Positions 37,667 to 46,739 of a stretch of 64,000 nucleotides of DNA are shown one piece after another. Below the pieces are notes generated by a model that made no database searches, had not been told where the DNA came from, and worked only from the letters and a program-made list of their open reading frames with translations. Numbering within the stretch: position 1 is the stretch's first letter; every line of letters begins with the position of its first letter. The position numbers and the translations under genes are program-made. Origin of the DNA: Streptomyces graminofaciens (GTDB lineage Bacteria > Actinomycetota > Actinomycetes > Streptomycetales > Streptomycetaceae). Location of the stretch: assembly GCF_030294945.1 (NCBI RefSeq), contig NZ_AP018448.1:8342501-8406500 (forward strand), in the 5' to 3' direction.

Positions 37667-39106
37667 TCAGCTCCCCGTGGGCCGGACGAGTGCGGCCGCC
37701 GTGCGCAGCAGGACACAGACGTCCTGCCACAGCGACCAGTCGTCGATGTACGCGTTGTCGAAGCGGGCGCGGTCCTCGATCGAGGTGTCGCCCCGCAGCC
37801 CGTGGATCTGGGCGAGGCCGGTGATGCCGGTCCGCATCCGGTGGCGGTCTGTGTAGCCGGGGTACGCCTGGCTGAACTTGCCGACGAAGTAAGGCCGTTC
37901 GGGGCGAGGCCCGACCAGACTCATGTCGCCGCGCAGCACGTTCCACAGCTGGAGCAGTTCGTCCAGCGAGGAGCGCCGCAGGAAGCGGCAGAACCAGCGC
38001 ATCTCCTGCTCGTTCGCCACGCTCCACCGGGTCGCGGCCTCGTGCGCGTCGGCCGGGCGGTGCGTACGGAACTTCAGCAGAGTGAACGACCGCCCGCCCC
38101 TGCCGATCCGCTCCTGGCGGAACACCACCCCGGGCCCGTCGCTCAGCCGCAGCACCACGGCGGTGACCAGCAGCAGCGGGCTGACCAGCAGCAGCAGGGT
38201 CCCGGAGACGGCGATGTCCAACACCCGCTTGCCGACATCTTCGTGACGGTTCGTCAATCGCAGCCGACGGCACGGGAACCCGGCGAGACGCTCACCGCTC
38301 CGGTCGTACGACGGCGACTCCGCGTCCACCTGCCACAGCTGGCAGCCCGCCTCGGCCAACGCCCGCAGCAGCGGTCCGCGTTCGGCGCGGGAGCCCACGA
38401 CGAGGACGGTCTGGACGCCGTTCTGGACGATCGCCCGCCGTACCTCCTCGTCCGTGGTCAGCACCGGCAGGCCCTCGCCCCCGGCCGACTGGTCGGCGAC
38501 CACGCCCACGGGCCGCAGTCCGCACCCCGGGCGCCGGAGGAACGCGGCGGCCACGCGCTGCGCGGTCGTCGCGGGACCGACCACCAGGGCCGCACGGGGC
38601 CTGCGCACGAGCGCCCGGCGCCGCAGCCAGTGCACCGTGCCCCGGCCCGCGCAGCTCGCCGCCGACTGCAGGACACAGCCGAGGACCAGGGCGCCGACGG
38701 ACAGGGAGTGGTCCGGGGAGTAGGCCGCCACCGACGCCGCGAGCACGCACCAGCAGACGACGATCCGCGCACAGACGGCGGGCAGTTCGTCCAGCACGGC
38801 AGGTACAGCGGGCGGCCGGTACAGCCGTGCCCGCGCGTTCAGGCACACAACGGCCAGCAGCAGCCCGGCGACCAGCAGCGGGCGCCCTGGTGTCCTGGCG
38901 TCGGTGAGCACCTGCGCGACGAGGAGCGCCGCGCCCGCGTCCACCGTGAGCAGCGCGAGCCGTGAGGCGTGCCGCCGTATGGCGGGCCGCGCGGCCGGGA
39001 GATCGGTGCCGCCGCCGGCTCCGCGTGGAGTGATGACCGAGACGCTCGAGAATCCGTACTCCGGTGGCTGTCCGCCAGGGGAGGGAACGGTGCTTTCCGC
39101 AGTCAC
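37667..39106 (-). CDS. Polyprenyl glycosylphosphotransferase (initiating sugar transferase)
   Basis: A 479-residue protein with four N-terminal helices, a nucleotide-fold-like middle (RAALVVGPATTAQRVA) and the C-terminal bacterial sugar-transferase domain: KRVLDIAVSGTLLL, RQERIGRGGRSFTLLKFRT, LRRSSLDELLQLWNVLRGD, MSLVGPRPE. It loads the first sugar-phosphate onto undecaprenyl phosphate and so starts the repeat unit. GTG 39106 overlaps the glycosyltransferase stop (GTGA). Confidence 0.92.
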   Translation of the reverse strand: MTAESTVPSPGGQPPEYGFSSVSVITPRGAGGGTDLPAARPAIRRHASRLALLTVDAGAALLVAQVLTDARTPGRPLLVAGLLLAVVCLNARARLYRPPAVPAVLDELPAVCARIVVCWCVLAASVAAYSPDHSLSVGALVLGCVLQSAASCAGRGTVHWLRRRALVRRPRAALVVGPATTAQRVAAAFLRRPGCGLRPVGVVADQSAGGEGLPVLTTDEEVRRAIVQNGVQTVLVVGSRAERGPLLRALAEAGCQLWQVDAESPSYDRSGERLAGFPCRRLRLTNRHEDVGKRVLDIAVSGTLLLLVSPLLLVTAVVLRLSDGPGVVFRQERIGRGGRSFTLLKFRTHRPADAHEAATRWSVANEQEMRWFCRFLRRSSLDELLQLWNVLRGDMSLVGPRPERPYFVGKFSQAYPGYTDRHRMRTGITGLAQIHGLRGDTSIEDRARFDNAYIDDWSLWQDVCVLLRTAAALVRPTGS

Positions 39107-40338
39107 GTGAGGATGGTCTTCCTGTACTCGGTGGCTTCCCCGCACGGGGCGTGCCCGACGGACGCGGAGTCCGGCGCGCGACCGTCGCGCGACGCACCTT
39201 CGCCTCTCGCATCGCTTCCGTCGGCCAGCAGTTCGCGGTACACGTCCGCCACAGCTCCGGCCGTGTGCCGCACGTCGTGGGTGGTCAGGACATGGCGGCG
39301 CCCTTGGTGACCGAGCGACTCGCGCCGGGACGGATCGCGCAGCAGCCCGGTGATCGTGCGGGCGAGCGCTGCCGGATCCTCGGGGGGCACGGGTTCCTGA
39401 CCCGATGGCAGACTCTCGCGGGCGCCGTCCACATCCGTGATCACGACCGGCCGCCCGCAGGCCATGGCTTCCAGCGGCGCCAGCGCCATGCCCTCCCAGC
39501 GGGACGGCAGGACGACGAGATCGGCGGCCTGGTACCAGGGCACGGCATCGGCGGCGGCCCCGGCGAACAGCACCCCGTCGGGCGCGAGCCCCCGCAGCGC
39601 CTGGTTGTCCGGCCCGTCGCCGACCAGCACGAGCCGGGCCCCCGGCACCTGCCGGACCACCGCCCTCCACGCCTCCAGCAGGATGTCCTGCCCCTTCTGC
39701 CGGCACAGCCGCCCCACGCACACGACCAGCGGAGCGTCGGCCCCGAGACCGGCGAGCAGCGGAATCCCGGCCCGTGCGGCACCGAGGGCCGCGGGGCTGA
39801 AGCGCCGCGTATCGACTCCGTTGGCGATCACCCGCCACCGCGCCCGCACTCCGGCCCGCTCTCCGGTGACCCGCTCGGCCTCGCTCACGCAGACCACGCG
39901 GTCGGCCCAACGAGCGCCCCACTGCTCCCACTTCAGGGCGAGCGAGGCGGTGACCCCGCCGACCGCCTCGAACGACCAGGCGTGCGGCTGGAACACGGTC
40001 GGAATCCGCCCGCGTACGGCGAGCCGCGCGGCCAGCCCGGCCTTGGCGCTGTGCGCGTGGACCAGGTCGGGCCGCACGTCGGCGAGGACGCGCCGGAGGT
40101 GTCGTACCTCTTGGAGAAGAGTGGGCCCCGGCGAACGCGTCGCGTGCCAGTGCCGTACGTTCCCGCCGAGCGACCGGAGGGCGGGTGCGAGACCGCCTCC
40201 GGGACAGGCGACGGTGACGTGCAGTCCCTCGGCGAGCTGGGCCCGCATCAGGTCCGTCACGACTCGGGCCACCCCGCCGTCCACGGGCTGGGTGATGTGC
40301 AGGATGCGCGACGGAGGGTCCATCGGCGACAGGTGCAT
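39103..40338 (-). CDS. Glycosyltransferase family 4
   Basis: A 411-residue GT-B enzyme. Seen: ILHITQPVDGGVARVVTDL, HAHSAKAGLAARLA, IANGVDTRRFSP, CVGRLCRQKGQDILLEAW and the donor-site SRWEGMALAPLEAMACG. I chose ATG 40338 because AAGGA lies six bases upstream; ATG 40383 would overlap the DUF3344 stop (ATGA) but has no ribosome site. The C-terminal ~30 residues are charged and probably disordered. Confidence 0.88.
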   Translation of the reverse strand: MHLSPMDPPSRILHITQPVDGGVARVVTDLMRAQLAEGLHVTVACPGGGLAPALRSLGGNVRHWHATRSPGPTLLQEVRHLRRVLADVRPDLVHAHSAKAGLAARLAVRGRIPTVFQPHAWSFEAVGGVTASLALKWEQWGARWADRVVCVSEAERVTGERAGVRARWRVIANGVDTRRFSPAALGAARAGIPLLAGLGADAPLVVCVGRLCRQKGQDILLEAWRAVVRQVPGARLVLVGDGPDNQALRGLAPDGVLFAGAAADAVPWYQAADLVVLPSRWEGMALAPLEAMACGRPVVITDVDGARESLPSGQEPVPPEDPAALARTITGLLRDPSRRESLGHQGRRHVLTTHDVRHTAGAVADVYRELLADGSDARGEGASRDGRAPDSASVGHAPCGEATEYRKTILT

Positions 40339-40379
40339 GGGGATTCCTTGCGCACGTTCACGGCGCGGGTCGGCGTGCG

Positions 40380-41483
40380 TCATGGCTTGGCGTCCACGGC
40401 GACGAAGAACACTCCGACCCAGGCGGCGTCCCGCTGCGAAGCGATCCGGAACACCAACTGGTCACCGCCGGGCCGGAGCTCCTCGCTCAGATCGAGGACG
40501 TCGGAGTCGTAGCCGAGCGTGTTCGCATAGGCGGGCGAACGATCCGGGCCGCTCGACCCCGGGTCGCTGATCGTCGAGTTCAGGACGTCGTCCCGGGGGT
40601 TGGCCGCGTCGCCCAGTGCGATCGGCTCCCCGTTACCGACGGAAACGGTGAGCGTGTCGCCGCGCGTGCCGCGGTCCCCGTTGTAGGCGACCAGACCGAC
40701 CTGCCCACCCGCGCCCCTGGGGAACGCCATGCCGGGCAGCCGGACCTCTTGGTCCCGGTCGGCCGCGAGTGCGTCGAAGCCGTCCCACACCGCCAGGTGC
40801 CGTAGCGGCTCCGACTCCTTCTCGTACACCACCACCAGCGTCCAGCCGCCCCAGGCACCGGCGGCCGAGCGGCCACTCGCCACGTTGACCTGCGCCACGG
40901 TGTAGAGCCCGGGACCGCTGGACCGGACCAGTTTCGTGACGTCCGCCGAGGCCTGGAAGGCGTCCGCGCCGCGCGCCACGCGGTGCCCGACCAGCGTGTC
41001 GGCAACCACTTCCTTGTACGCGCCGCCGGGCTCCGCGATCAGCACCCGCCCGTTGTCCTCGGGCGGCTTCTGCTCCCCTGCGCGTAGGTTGCCGCCCCAG
41101 TACAGACGGGCGTACGTCACCCGCGCCCCCTGCGGCAGACGGACCTCGCCGTGGCTGGAGTTGTAGGTGTTCGGGTCGCTGTCCACATCGATGTAGGACA
41201 TGTCGAAGTCGCCGTTCGCCGCCGCACCGCCCCCGCGTGCGTCCTGGCACGACGGCGCGTCCGCACGCGCAACGGCCGTGCGGCAGGTGATGGACGAGTT
41301 GGCGGCGCGGACGATCCCGCCGTGTTGCACGGCGTGGTGGCGTTGCTGGAACGCGAGGCTCGCCGCCTCGGCCGGCGGCGCGATGGACCTGGCAGTCGCG
41401 GAGGTGCCGGGTGTCCAGAGAGGCGCGAGAGCACAGCAGCACACGATGGCGTGGCGCAGCAGAAGACCCGGGTTATGGCGCAT
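40380..41483 (-). CDS. Secreted DUF3344 protein, first gene of the exopolysaccharide operon
   Basis: A 367-residue exported protein with a signal sequence containing three cysteines in a row (IVCCCALAPLW) and a beta-rich DUF3344 body (VTYARLYWGGNL, WTLVVVYEKESEPLRHLAVWDGF). The function of the family is unknown; it is a surface-associated domain in Streptomyces. It heads the nine-gene minus-strand operon and is divergent from a chaplin, so it may be a cell-surface partner of the polysaccharide. Confidence 0.85.
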   Translation of the reverse strand: MRHNPGLLLRHAIVCCCALAPLWTPGTSATARSIAPPAEAASLAFQQRHHAVQHGGIVRAANSSITCRTAVARADAPSCQDARGGGAAANGDFDMSYIDVDSDPNTYNSSHGEVRLPQGARVTYARLYWGGNLRAGEQKPPEDNGRVLIAEPGGAYKEVVADTLVGHRVARGADAFQASADVTKLVRSSGPGLYTVAQVNVASGRSAAGAWGGWTLVVVYEKESEPLRHLAVWDGFDALAADRDQEVRLPGMAFPRGAGGQVGLVAYNGDRGTRGDTLTVSVGNGEPIALGDAANPRDDVLNSTISDPGSSGPDRSPAYANTLGYDSDVLDLSEELRPGGDQLVFRIASQRDAAWVGVFFVAVDAKP

Positions 41484-41657
41484 GACCGGCGGTGCCCTTT
41501 CGGGATGCTCATTGGCCGAGGGGCGCCCCGACCTGTGCACACGGCCTGAGGCCGCGGAGAATCGCAACGGTATCCGTCAATCCGTATATATCGGCGAAAC
41601 CCGACATGCGTGTTGAAATCGTGAAACCGTGCGTTCCGTGGATCACTCTTTCGGCGG

Positions 41658-41685
41658 CACAACCCCCGCGCGCGCCACGCGTTGA
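41658..41685 (+). promoter_or_regulatory. Candidate BldN promoter for the third chaplin
   Basis: CACAAC (41658-41663), 16 bases, CGTTGA (41680-41685). The -10 box matches the BldN consensus CGTTGA exactly, the -35 box matches CGTAAC at four of six positions. The chaplin ATG lies 57 bases downstream. Chaplins are known BldN targets in S. coelicolor and S. venezuelae. Confidence 0.5.
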
Positions 41686-41742
41686 TCGAGCGTCGGGCGC
41701 ACCGCCCGGATGTACTGCGTCACTACCAAGGAGCATTTCTCC

Positions 41743-41985
41743 ATGTCGCGTATCGCGAAGGGCCTGGCCCTGACCTCCGTTGCCGCCGCCACCGCTGTGG
41801 TGGGCACCGCCGGCGTCGCCGCTGCCGACAGCGGCGCGAAGGGTGTCGCCGCCCACTCCCCGGGCGTGCTGTCGGGCAACGTCATCCAGGTCCCGATCCA
41901 CATCCCGATCAACCTCTGCGGAAACACCGTCAACGGTCTCGCTCTGCTGAACCCCGCCTTCGGCAACAACTGCCTCAACCGCTGA
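41743..41985 (+). CDS. Short chaplin
   Basis: An 80-residue secreted protein with a signal peptide ending near AGVAAADSG and one chaplin domain: GVAAHSPGVLSGNVIQVPIH, NLCGNTVNGLALLNPAFGNN, then CLNR. Two cysteines are present. AAGGAG (41728-41733) lies nine bases before ATG 41743. It is divergent from the exopolysaccharide operon. Confidence 0.93.
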   Translation: MSRIAKGLALTSVAAATAVVGTAGVAAADSGAKGVAAHSPGVLSGNVIQVPIHIPINLCGNTVNGLALLNPAFGNNCLNR

Positions 41986-42217
41986 CACCTTCCGCGGCGT
42001 TCCCCCGGCCGTCCTCCCCGAGCGGGAGGGCGGCCGGTCCGCGTTGCCCCGAATGGAGGGAAGGGTGCGGCGCTCCCCCGAGGGGCGCCTCACCAGCGGC
42101 GACGGCGGTGACATGGGCAGCTGATCGTTACATGCGGCGACCGAGATGTTGCAGATGGTGACGGCGGATCACACGGTGAGTATCAAGATCCGTCACACCG
42201 ATCGAAGGGGAACACCC

Positions 42218-42949
42218 ATGCGTGCTCTGCCGGCCCGCCGCCTCGCGTCCTCCGCCCTCTCTGTCGCTCTCGCGCTCGGGATCACAGCCCCCGCCGCGCT
42301 GGCGGTCGACAGGGACTCGAGCCGGGCGACGGCGCCCGCCCCCACCGCGGATGCGCTCATGACGCAAGTCAAGTCGTTGGACGACCTCGCCGGCGTACTG
42401 AAACCGGTCACCGCTCTGCTCGACTCCGTACTCAAGGCGGACAATGGCCGGCTCTCCGCCGAGCAGGCAGCCGAACTCGGCGACGACGTCAAGAAGTCGC
42501 TCGCCGAGTTCACCGCTGCGGCTCCGGTGACCCCGCCGGCCATGCCCGCCAAGCCCGCACCCGCCAAGCCCGCGGCACCCGTCAAGCCCGCGGCACCGGT
42601 CAAGCCCTCGGTACCGGTCACGCCGGCCGCGCCCACGGCATCGACGCTGCCGCAGCCCTTGACCGCACCCTCGATGCCCGTGCAGGGCGGAAGCGGCGCG
42701 GTGGACAGGCCCATGCTCCCGATCGACCTCAAGCGCGACGCGGTGGCCGACCTCCGGAAGAAGGTCGACGCCCTGCTCGAGGCGGCCACTTCTGATGATC
42801 GCGAAAAGGTGACGCCCGCGGCCGGAGACGTGCTGACCGGCATGGTCAACGTGATGACGGCCAGCTTGGTCGGCGGCGGTCTGCCGAAGGCGAACCTCCC
42901 CGGTCTGCCCCCGCTCAACCCGCCGACCGGTGCTCTGCGACCGTCCTGA
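42218..42949 (+). CDS. Secreted helical protein with Ala/Pro/Lys repeats, function unknown
   Basis: A 243-residue exported protein: signal peptide ending near APAALAVD, a helical segment (residues ~45-110), an APAKPAAPVKPAAPVKPSVP-type repeat linker (~113-140), and a second helical segment. The repeat suggests wall spanning. I do not recognise the family. ATG 42218 follows GAAGGGG. It sits among chaplin and other secreted genes, so a surface role is likely. Confidence 0.75.
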   Translation: MRALPARRLASSALSVALALGITAPAALAVDRDSSRATAPAPTADALMTQVKSLDDLAGVLKPVTALLDSVLKADNGRLSAEQAAELGDDVKKSLAEFTAAAPVTPPAMPAKPAPAKPAAPVKPAAPVKPSVPVTPAAPTASTLPQPLTAPSMPVQGGSGAVDRPMLPIDLKRDAVADLRKKVDALLEAATSDDREKVTPAAGDVLTGMVNVMTASLVGGGLPKANLPGLPPLNPPTGALRPS

Positions 42950-43291
42950 CGCCCGTGCCGAGTGCCCACCCAAGACCGGGGTGATGCCTGAGGCGAAGCA
43001 GGCGCCACCCCAGCCGTCGGGCCGGCCTTCCCCGAACTCTCGGCTCCGCTCGAGCAGGGGAGACCCTCATGGTCGGCCCGACGGCTATATCGCGCCCACC
43101 GACTCACCCGTACCGACTTGTATGAGAATGCGATAGGCCGTTCGTTCGGGTGAGTCGCGGAATTTTCCCTCCATGGGGTTTCCGAGGAGGCCGGGGCTCG
43201 TTGGGCAGGGGGGCAGGGAGACGTCAGGCATTCCCCCTGTCCACGCAGTGAATTCCCCCTGACGACATGAGTCGCCGAAGAAAGGAACACG
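42950..43291. other. Intergenic stretch, nothing recognised
   Basis: No protein-like frame. It contains the upstream region of the small secreted protein at 43292, with a TGAGAATGCGATAGG segment near 43120 that could carry a promoter. The exact start of transcription cannot be assigned. Confidence 0.3.
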
Positions 43292-43582
43292 ATGAAGTCG
43301 CTGACGGCCGCCGCTGTCGTCGCCGGGTCCATGGCCATCGCTGGTGCTGCCACGCCGGCCCATGCCCACAACACCGCGGATCTCACACGCCCCAGCCTCA
43401 CCGGCGCCATGGAGACCACCCCCGAGAACTCCCTCGACGTCGTCCCCATGCGGCACCAGTCGAACGAGCTCGACACCGAGAACAAGGACTCCGTGCTCCA
43501 CGCCGTGAAGGGCACGACAACGTCCCTCAACTCGCGCGGCGGCCCCACCCAACTCCTCGGCGGTCTTCCCCTCCAGCGCTGA
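43292..43582 (+). CDS. Small secreted protein, function unknown
   Basis: A 96-residue protein with a signal peptide (AAAVVAGSMAIAGAATPAHA) and a short mature part ending in a hydrophobic LLGGLPLQR. No cysteines in the mature part, so it is not a chaplin. It resembles small hydrophobic-tailed secreted proteins common in Streptomyces, but I cannot name the family. AAAGGAACACG precedes ATG 43292. Confidence 0.75.
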   Translation: MKSLTAAAVVAGSMAIAGAATPAHAHNTADLTRPSLTGAMETTPENSLDVVPMRHQSNELDTENKDSVLHAVKGTTTSLNSRGGPTQLLGGLPLQR

Positions 43583-43840
43583 TCGTTTTGTGAACAGTCG
43601 CGCGGGACCGGATTTCCGGAACTTCGCGCGCGAGCAAGCGACCTCGCACGCAGACGAATTCCGCGTGCACGAACCGTCAGGGCCGATTTCGCAATGGCGC
43701 GGAGTCGGCCCTCCGCGCTGTCCGCAGGCCGTACCCGCAGCGGTGTTCGACGCGGTTTCTCATTTCGTGTGCGGACTCCTGTATATCGCCGGGCGGGTGA
43801 AAACGCGGCGGGGTGCGTCCGAGGGCGCGGATAGGATTCC

Positions 43841-44065
43841 GTGGTGACCTCAATTCCCACCGAAACGCGCTCTTTCCGCCCCGGCGAACTCGGCACGCTC
43901 GTCGTCCTGGCCCGGAGTGGCGAAGCCCTGGACGGCGACATGCCCCACCCTCCCGGCCACACTCCGGGCGACGGCGGGAACGGCCCGGAGGCGTCCCCGG
44001 CCGCCACAGAGACGCCGACCGGCGCGGCGCGCGTTCTCCTGCCGGCCCGCAGCCCGCGCGCCTGA
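43841..44065 (+). CDS. Short ORF coupled to the VKOR gene
   Basis: A 74-residue frame (MVTSIPTETRSFRPGELG...) with a disordered Pro/Gly-rich second half. Its TGA overlaps the VKOR ATG as TGATG. A TAGGAT hexamer ends four bases before GTG 43841 and seven before GTG 43844, so a leaderless transcript is possible; AGGA could also be a ribosome site. It may only serve to couple translation. No family recognised. Confidence 0.4.
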   Translation: MVTSIPTETRSFRPGELGTLVVLARSGEALDGDMPHPPGHTPGDGGNGPEASPAATETPTGAARVLLPARSPRA

Positions 44066-44691
44066 TGGAAACCGCTGGGTCGCGGCCCGGGTGGGCGGCA
44101 CGAGCCTCCGGGCGGATGGCGGGCGGCAGCCGAGGGCTCGCCCTGCTGCTGGTGATCACGGGCGCGGCCGGGCTGCTGGCCTCCTGGGTCATCACGATCG
44201 ACAAGTTCAAGCTGCTGGAGGACCCCGACTTCACACCCGGGTGCAGCCTGAACCCCGTCGTCTCCTGCGGCAACGTCATGGAGAGCGACCAGGCTTCGGC
44301 CTTCGGTTTCCCCAACCCGATGCTGGGCCTGGTGGCGTACGGCATCGTCATCTGCGTCGGCATCAGCCTGCTGGCCGGGGCGGAGTTTCCACGCTGGTAC
44401 TGGCTGACCTTCAACGCCGGCACGCTCTTCGGCGTCGGCTTCTGCACTTGGCTGCAGTTTCAGTCCTTGTACCGGATCAACGCCCTGTGCCTGTGGTGCT
44501 GTCTGGCGTGGGTCGCCACGATCGTCATGTTCTGGTACGTGACGTCGTTCAACGTGCGGCGTCAATTCCTGCCCGCGCCGGGCTGGTTGCGCGGATTCCT
44601 CGGGGAGTTCACCTGGGTCCTCCCGGTGGTGCACACCGGCGTCATCGGCATGCTGATCCTGACGCGGTGGTGGGACTTCTGGACGAGCTGA
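44065..44691 (+). CDS. Vitamin K epoxide reductase (VKOR) family membrane protein
   Basis: A 208-residue protein with about five helices that re-oxidises disulfide-forming proteins using quinone. Cysteine pairs are CSLNPVVSCGNVM in the first loop and CLWC in INALCLWCCLAW. No thioredoxin domain is fused. Start ATG 44065 is translationally coupled to the short upstream ORF; a longer in-frame start at 43813 reads Arg-rich, non-protein-like sequence. Disulfide formation would suit the many cysteine-bearing secreted proteins nearby. Confidence 0.9.
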   Translation: METAGSRPGWAARASGRMAGGSRGLALLLVITGAAGLLASWVITIDKFKLLEDPDFTPGCSLNPVVSCGNVMESDQASAFGFPNPMLGLVAYGIVICVGISLLAGAEFPRWYWLTFNAGTLFGVGFCTWLQFQSLYRINALCLWCCLAWVATIVMFWYVTSFNVRRQFLPAPGWLRGFLGEFTWVLPVVHTGVIGMLILTRWWDFWTS

Positions 44692-44749
44692 GGCGACCCT
44701 GGACCTGCGGCCACGAACAGCTCGCGCCCCTCGTCGCACAGCCCATGGC

Positions 44750-46420
44750 CCTAGCCTCGATCTTTCTTGACGGTCCGCCGACGGAGTCGGTGGACCGTTT
44801 TCGTGCCGTGGACTGAGCTTGCGCAGGCCGAAGGCCCGAGTGCCGCCTCGGGATGGCGCCGGATTCCACTGCTCCGGGTGTTGAGGTGCTGTCGAAGGGA
44901 CGGGGAATCCGCTGGTCAGCCAGGGTCGGGCAGGTGGGTGAGCCTGTCGAGGGCTGCGGTGATGTGGCCGGTCCAGGGCCAGTGCCGGGCAAGGCGGAGG
45001 ATCCGTCGGCGGCCGGTGGTCACGAGTTGTCCGGCCGCGGTGAACAAGCGGAGGCGTAGTCGGCGGGGTTCCCAGAGCCTGGCTTTGCCGGTCAGGGCGA
45101 GCATCGGTATCCAGGCCAGCAGGTCGAGAGCGATCTGCACGATCTCCAGCCAGATCCGGTTCTGGGCGGTGCGGTGCAGGGGCAGGTTGCGCAGGCCGGT
45201 GGCCCGGGCGGCGCGGATGCGGTCCTCGGCCCGGGCCCGCAGTCGGTGGCGGAGCTCGAGCTCGGCGATCGGCCGGCCCAAGGTGTTGGTGGCGAAACAG
45301 GTCAGCCGCATACCGTCCGCATCCGTGAGCCGCAACTGGGCCCCGGGGTGCGGTCGTTCCTTCCTGACGATCAGCCGTATGCCCTCCGGCCAGCCGTCCA
45401 GAACGTCGCCGGTGAGTTCAGCGACCCAGGCGCCGTCGCGGATCTCGCCGTCCGCCTCGACGGCCGCCGTCCAGGCCGATGCCGGAACGCTCAGCACGTG
45501 CTGGTGGATCGCCTCGGTGATCACCATGCCGACCGAGTAGGACAGCCACCGTCCCCGCCGGGCGAGCCAGGCGACGAAGTCGTGGGTGCCGCCCGCGGAG
45601 TCGGTGCGGATCAGGGTCCGGCGTCCGCGCCGGTACTTCTTCGGCAGCTGAGCCAGGGCCAGTTGGGCGGCGGTGATGTGGTCAGCGGCCGTGTTCGATC
45701 CCGCGTTGCCTGCTCTGAGCAGGGCCGCGACCGGTTCACCCGTGCCGCCCGGTCCGTGGTCGACGAACCCCATCAGCGGGTGGTGGCCGTAGGTTCGCTT
45801 CCACGTGGGTGCGGCGTCCTCCTTGTCCGAGTGCGCGATCACCAGCACCCCGTCGAGGTCCACGGTCACCGTCCCGCCCGCGTCAGGCGCTTCCCGGTCG
45901 GCCAACCGCCAGACGTGTCGGCGGACTTCAGCCCGCGCGGCACGGATGGCCCGCAGGGCCTTCTCCCCGGAGGTGGCCAGGGCCTCGACGAGACGAGAGA
46001 CCGTCGGGTCGGAGGCCACCGGCCCGAACACGGCCGGCTCGGCCCGCAGCATGGCGACATCCGCGAGGCAGTCCCCGCCCAGCGCGACCGCCAGGGCCAC
46101 GTCCAGCAGGGTCTTGCCCGGATCGTGCACCGCCCGAGCTTTCCGCCACGGCGTCAGCGCCGCTGATATCGCGGTGTCCAGGCCGGCCTTGCGGACGGTC
46201 TCGACCAGCAGCACGCCCCCGGCCTGCGAGACCACCGCCCGGCCGCCGCCCTCGATGCGGACACGCGGGTACGACCCGATACGCTTCTTCACCTGGAGAG
46301 TGCTTCTTTCCGTGCAGCCAACAGGACCCTAGACAAGTCCCATCGTTGCAGGTCAGGAGCACTCTCCGCTTATTTGATCAAGCCTCGGACACCCCGCCTC
46401 GTGAAAGCGCGAGGCTAGGC
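44750..46420. mobile_element. IS1380-type insertion sequence
   Basis: About 1.67 kb holding one transposase gene. The ends are inverted: CCTAGCCTCGATCTTTC at 44750 and, on the reverse strand from 46420, CCTAGCCTCGCGCTTTC. GGCCC borders both ends (44747-44751 and 46419-46423) if the repeat starts at TAGCC, which would be a 5-base target duplication. About 160 bases precede the left end of the transposase stop and ~125 lie upstream of its start. The copy appears intact. Confidence 0.75.
44916..46292 (-). CDS. IS1380-family transposase
   Basis: A 458-residue DDE transposase with acidic motifs in TVTVDLDGVLVIAHSDKEDA and TLIRTDSAGGTHDF, and the C-terminal region ALDLLAWIPMLALTGKARLW typical of the family. 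Full length, no frameshift seen. ATG 46292 (MKKRIGSYPRV). A GAAAGAAGCAC segment lies just upstream. Confidence 0.93.
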   Translation of the reverse strand: MKKRIGSYPRVRIEGGGRAVVSQAGGVLLVETVRKAGLDTAISAALTPWRKARAVHDPGKTLLDVALAVALGGDCLADVAMLRAEPAVFGPVASDPTVSRLVEALATSGEKALRAIRAARAEVRRHVWRLADREAPDAGGTVTVDLDGVLVIAHSDKEDAAPTWKRTYGHHPLMGFVDHGPGGTGEPVAALLRAGNAGSNTAADHITAAQLALAQLPKKYRRGRRTLIRTDSAGGTHDFVAWLARRGRWLSYSVGMVITEAIHQHVLSVPASAWTAAVEADGEIRDGAWVAELTGDVLDGWPEGIRLIVRKERPHPGAQLRLTDADGMRLTCFATNTLGRPIAELELRHRLRARAEDRIRAARATGLRNLPLHRTAQNRIWLEIVQIALDLLAWIPMLALTGKARLWEPRRLRLRLFTAAGQLVTTGRRRILRLARHWPWTGHITAALDRLTHLPDPG

Positions 46421-46454
46421 CCGGCTCGTGTGCGACGGCGGTGAGCGTCCCGCC

Positions 46455-46739
46455 TCACGGCCACGCGGGCCTCGGTAGTCGCGCCGCACCGATCCGACCT
46501 GCCGTTTCCTCGGCCGGGGGACAGCCCGCCTCACAGGTCAGAAGGTGGACGTTGTCCGCCCTGATCCCCGCGGAGTCCTGAGTGACGTCGAAGCAGACCC
46601 GATCGCCTTCGACCAGCGTGGCATCCGCACAGCCGTGAATCGCCGAGCGGTAGGCGACCGCATCGGGCGCCCCGCCCTCCTGGGCGATGACGCCCACGAC
46701 CCCGCAAGGATCGAACCACTTCACCACGCCACTTGGCAC
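46455..46739 (-). CDS. Divergent cold-shock-domain protein
   Basis: A 94-residue protein whose first ~65 residues align with CspA: PSGVVKWFDPCGVVGVIAQE, VAYRSAI at the RNP2 position, and LVEGDRVCFDVTQDSAGIRA. The RNP1 core KGFGFI is replaced by CGVVGVI and VFVH by AVAY, removing most of the RNA-stacking aromatics. A ~27-residue tail with two cysteines follows. GTG 46739 lies six bases after GGAGG. It may have lost nucleic-acid binding or be decaying next to the IS element. Confidence 0.75.
   Translation of the reverse strand: MPSGVVKWFDPCGVVGVIAQEGGAPDAVAYRSAIHGCADATLVEGDRVCFDVTQDSAGIRADNVHLLTCEAGCPPAEETAGRIGAARLPRPAWP

Noticed and set aside
34146..37856. 1236-codon plus-strand frame over the exopolysaccharide operon
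   Set aside because: Antisense of flippase and polymerase genes; composition not protein-like.
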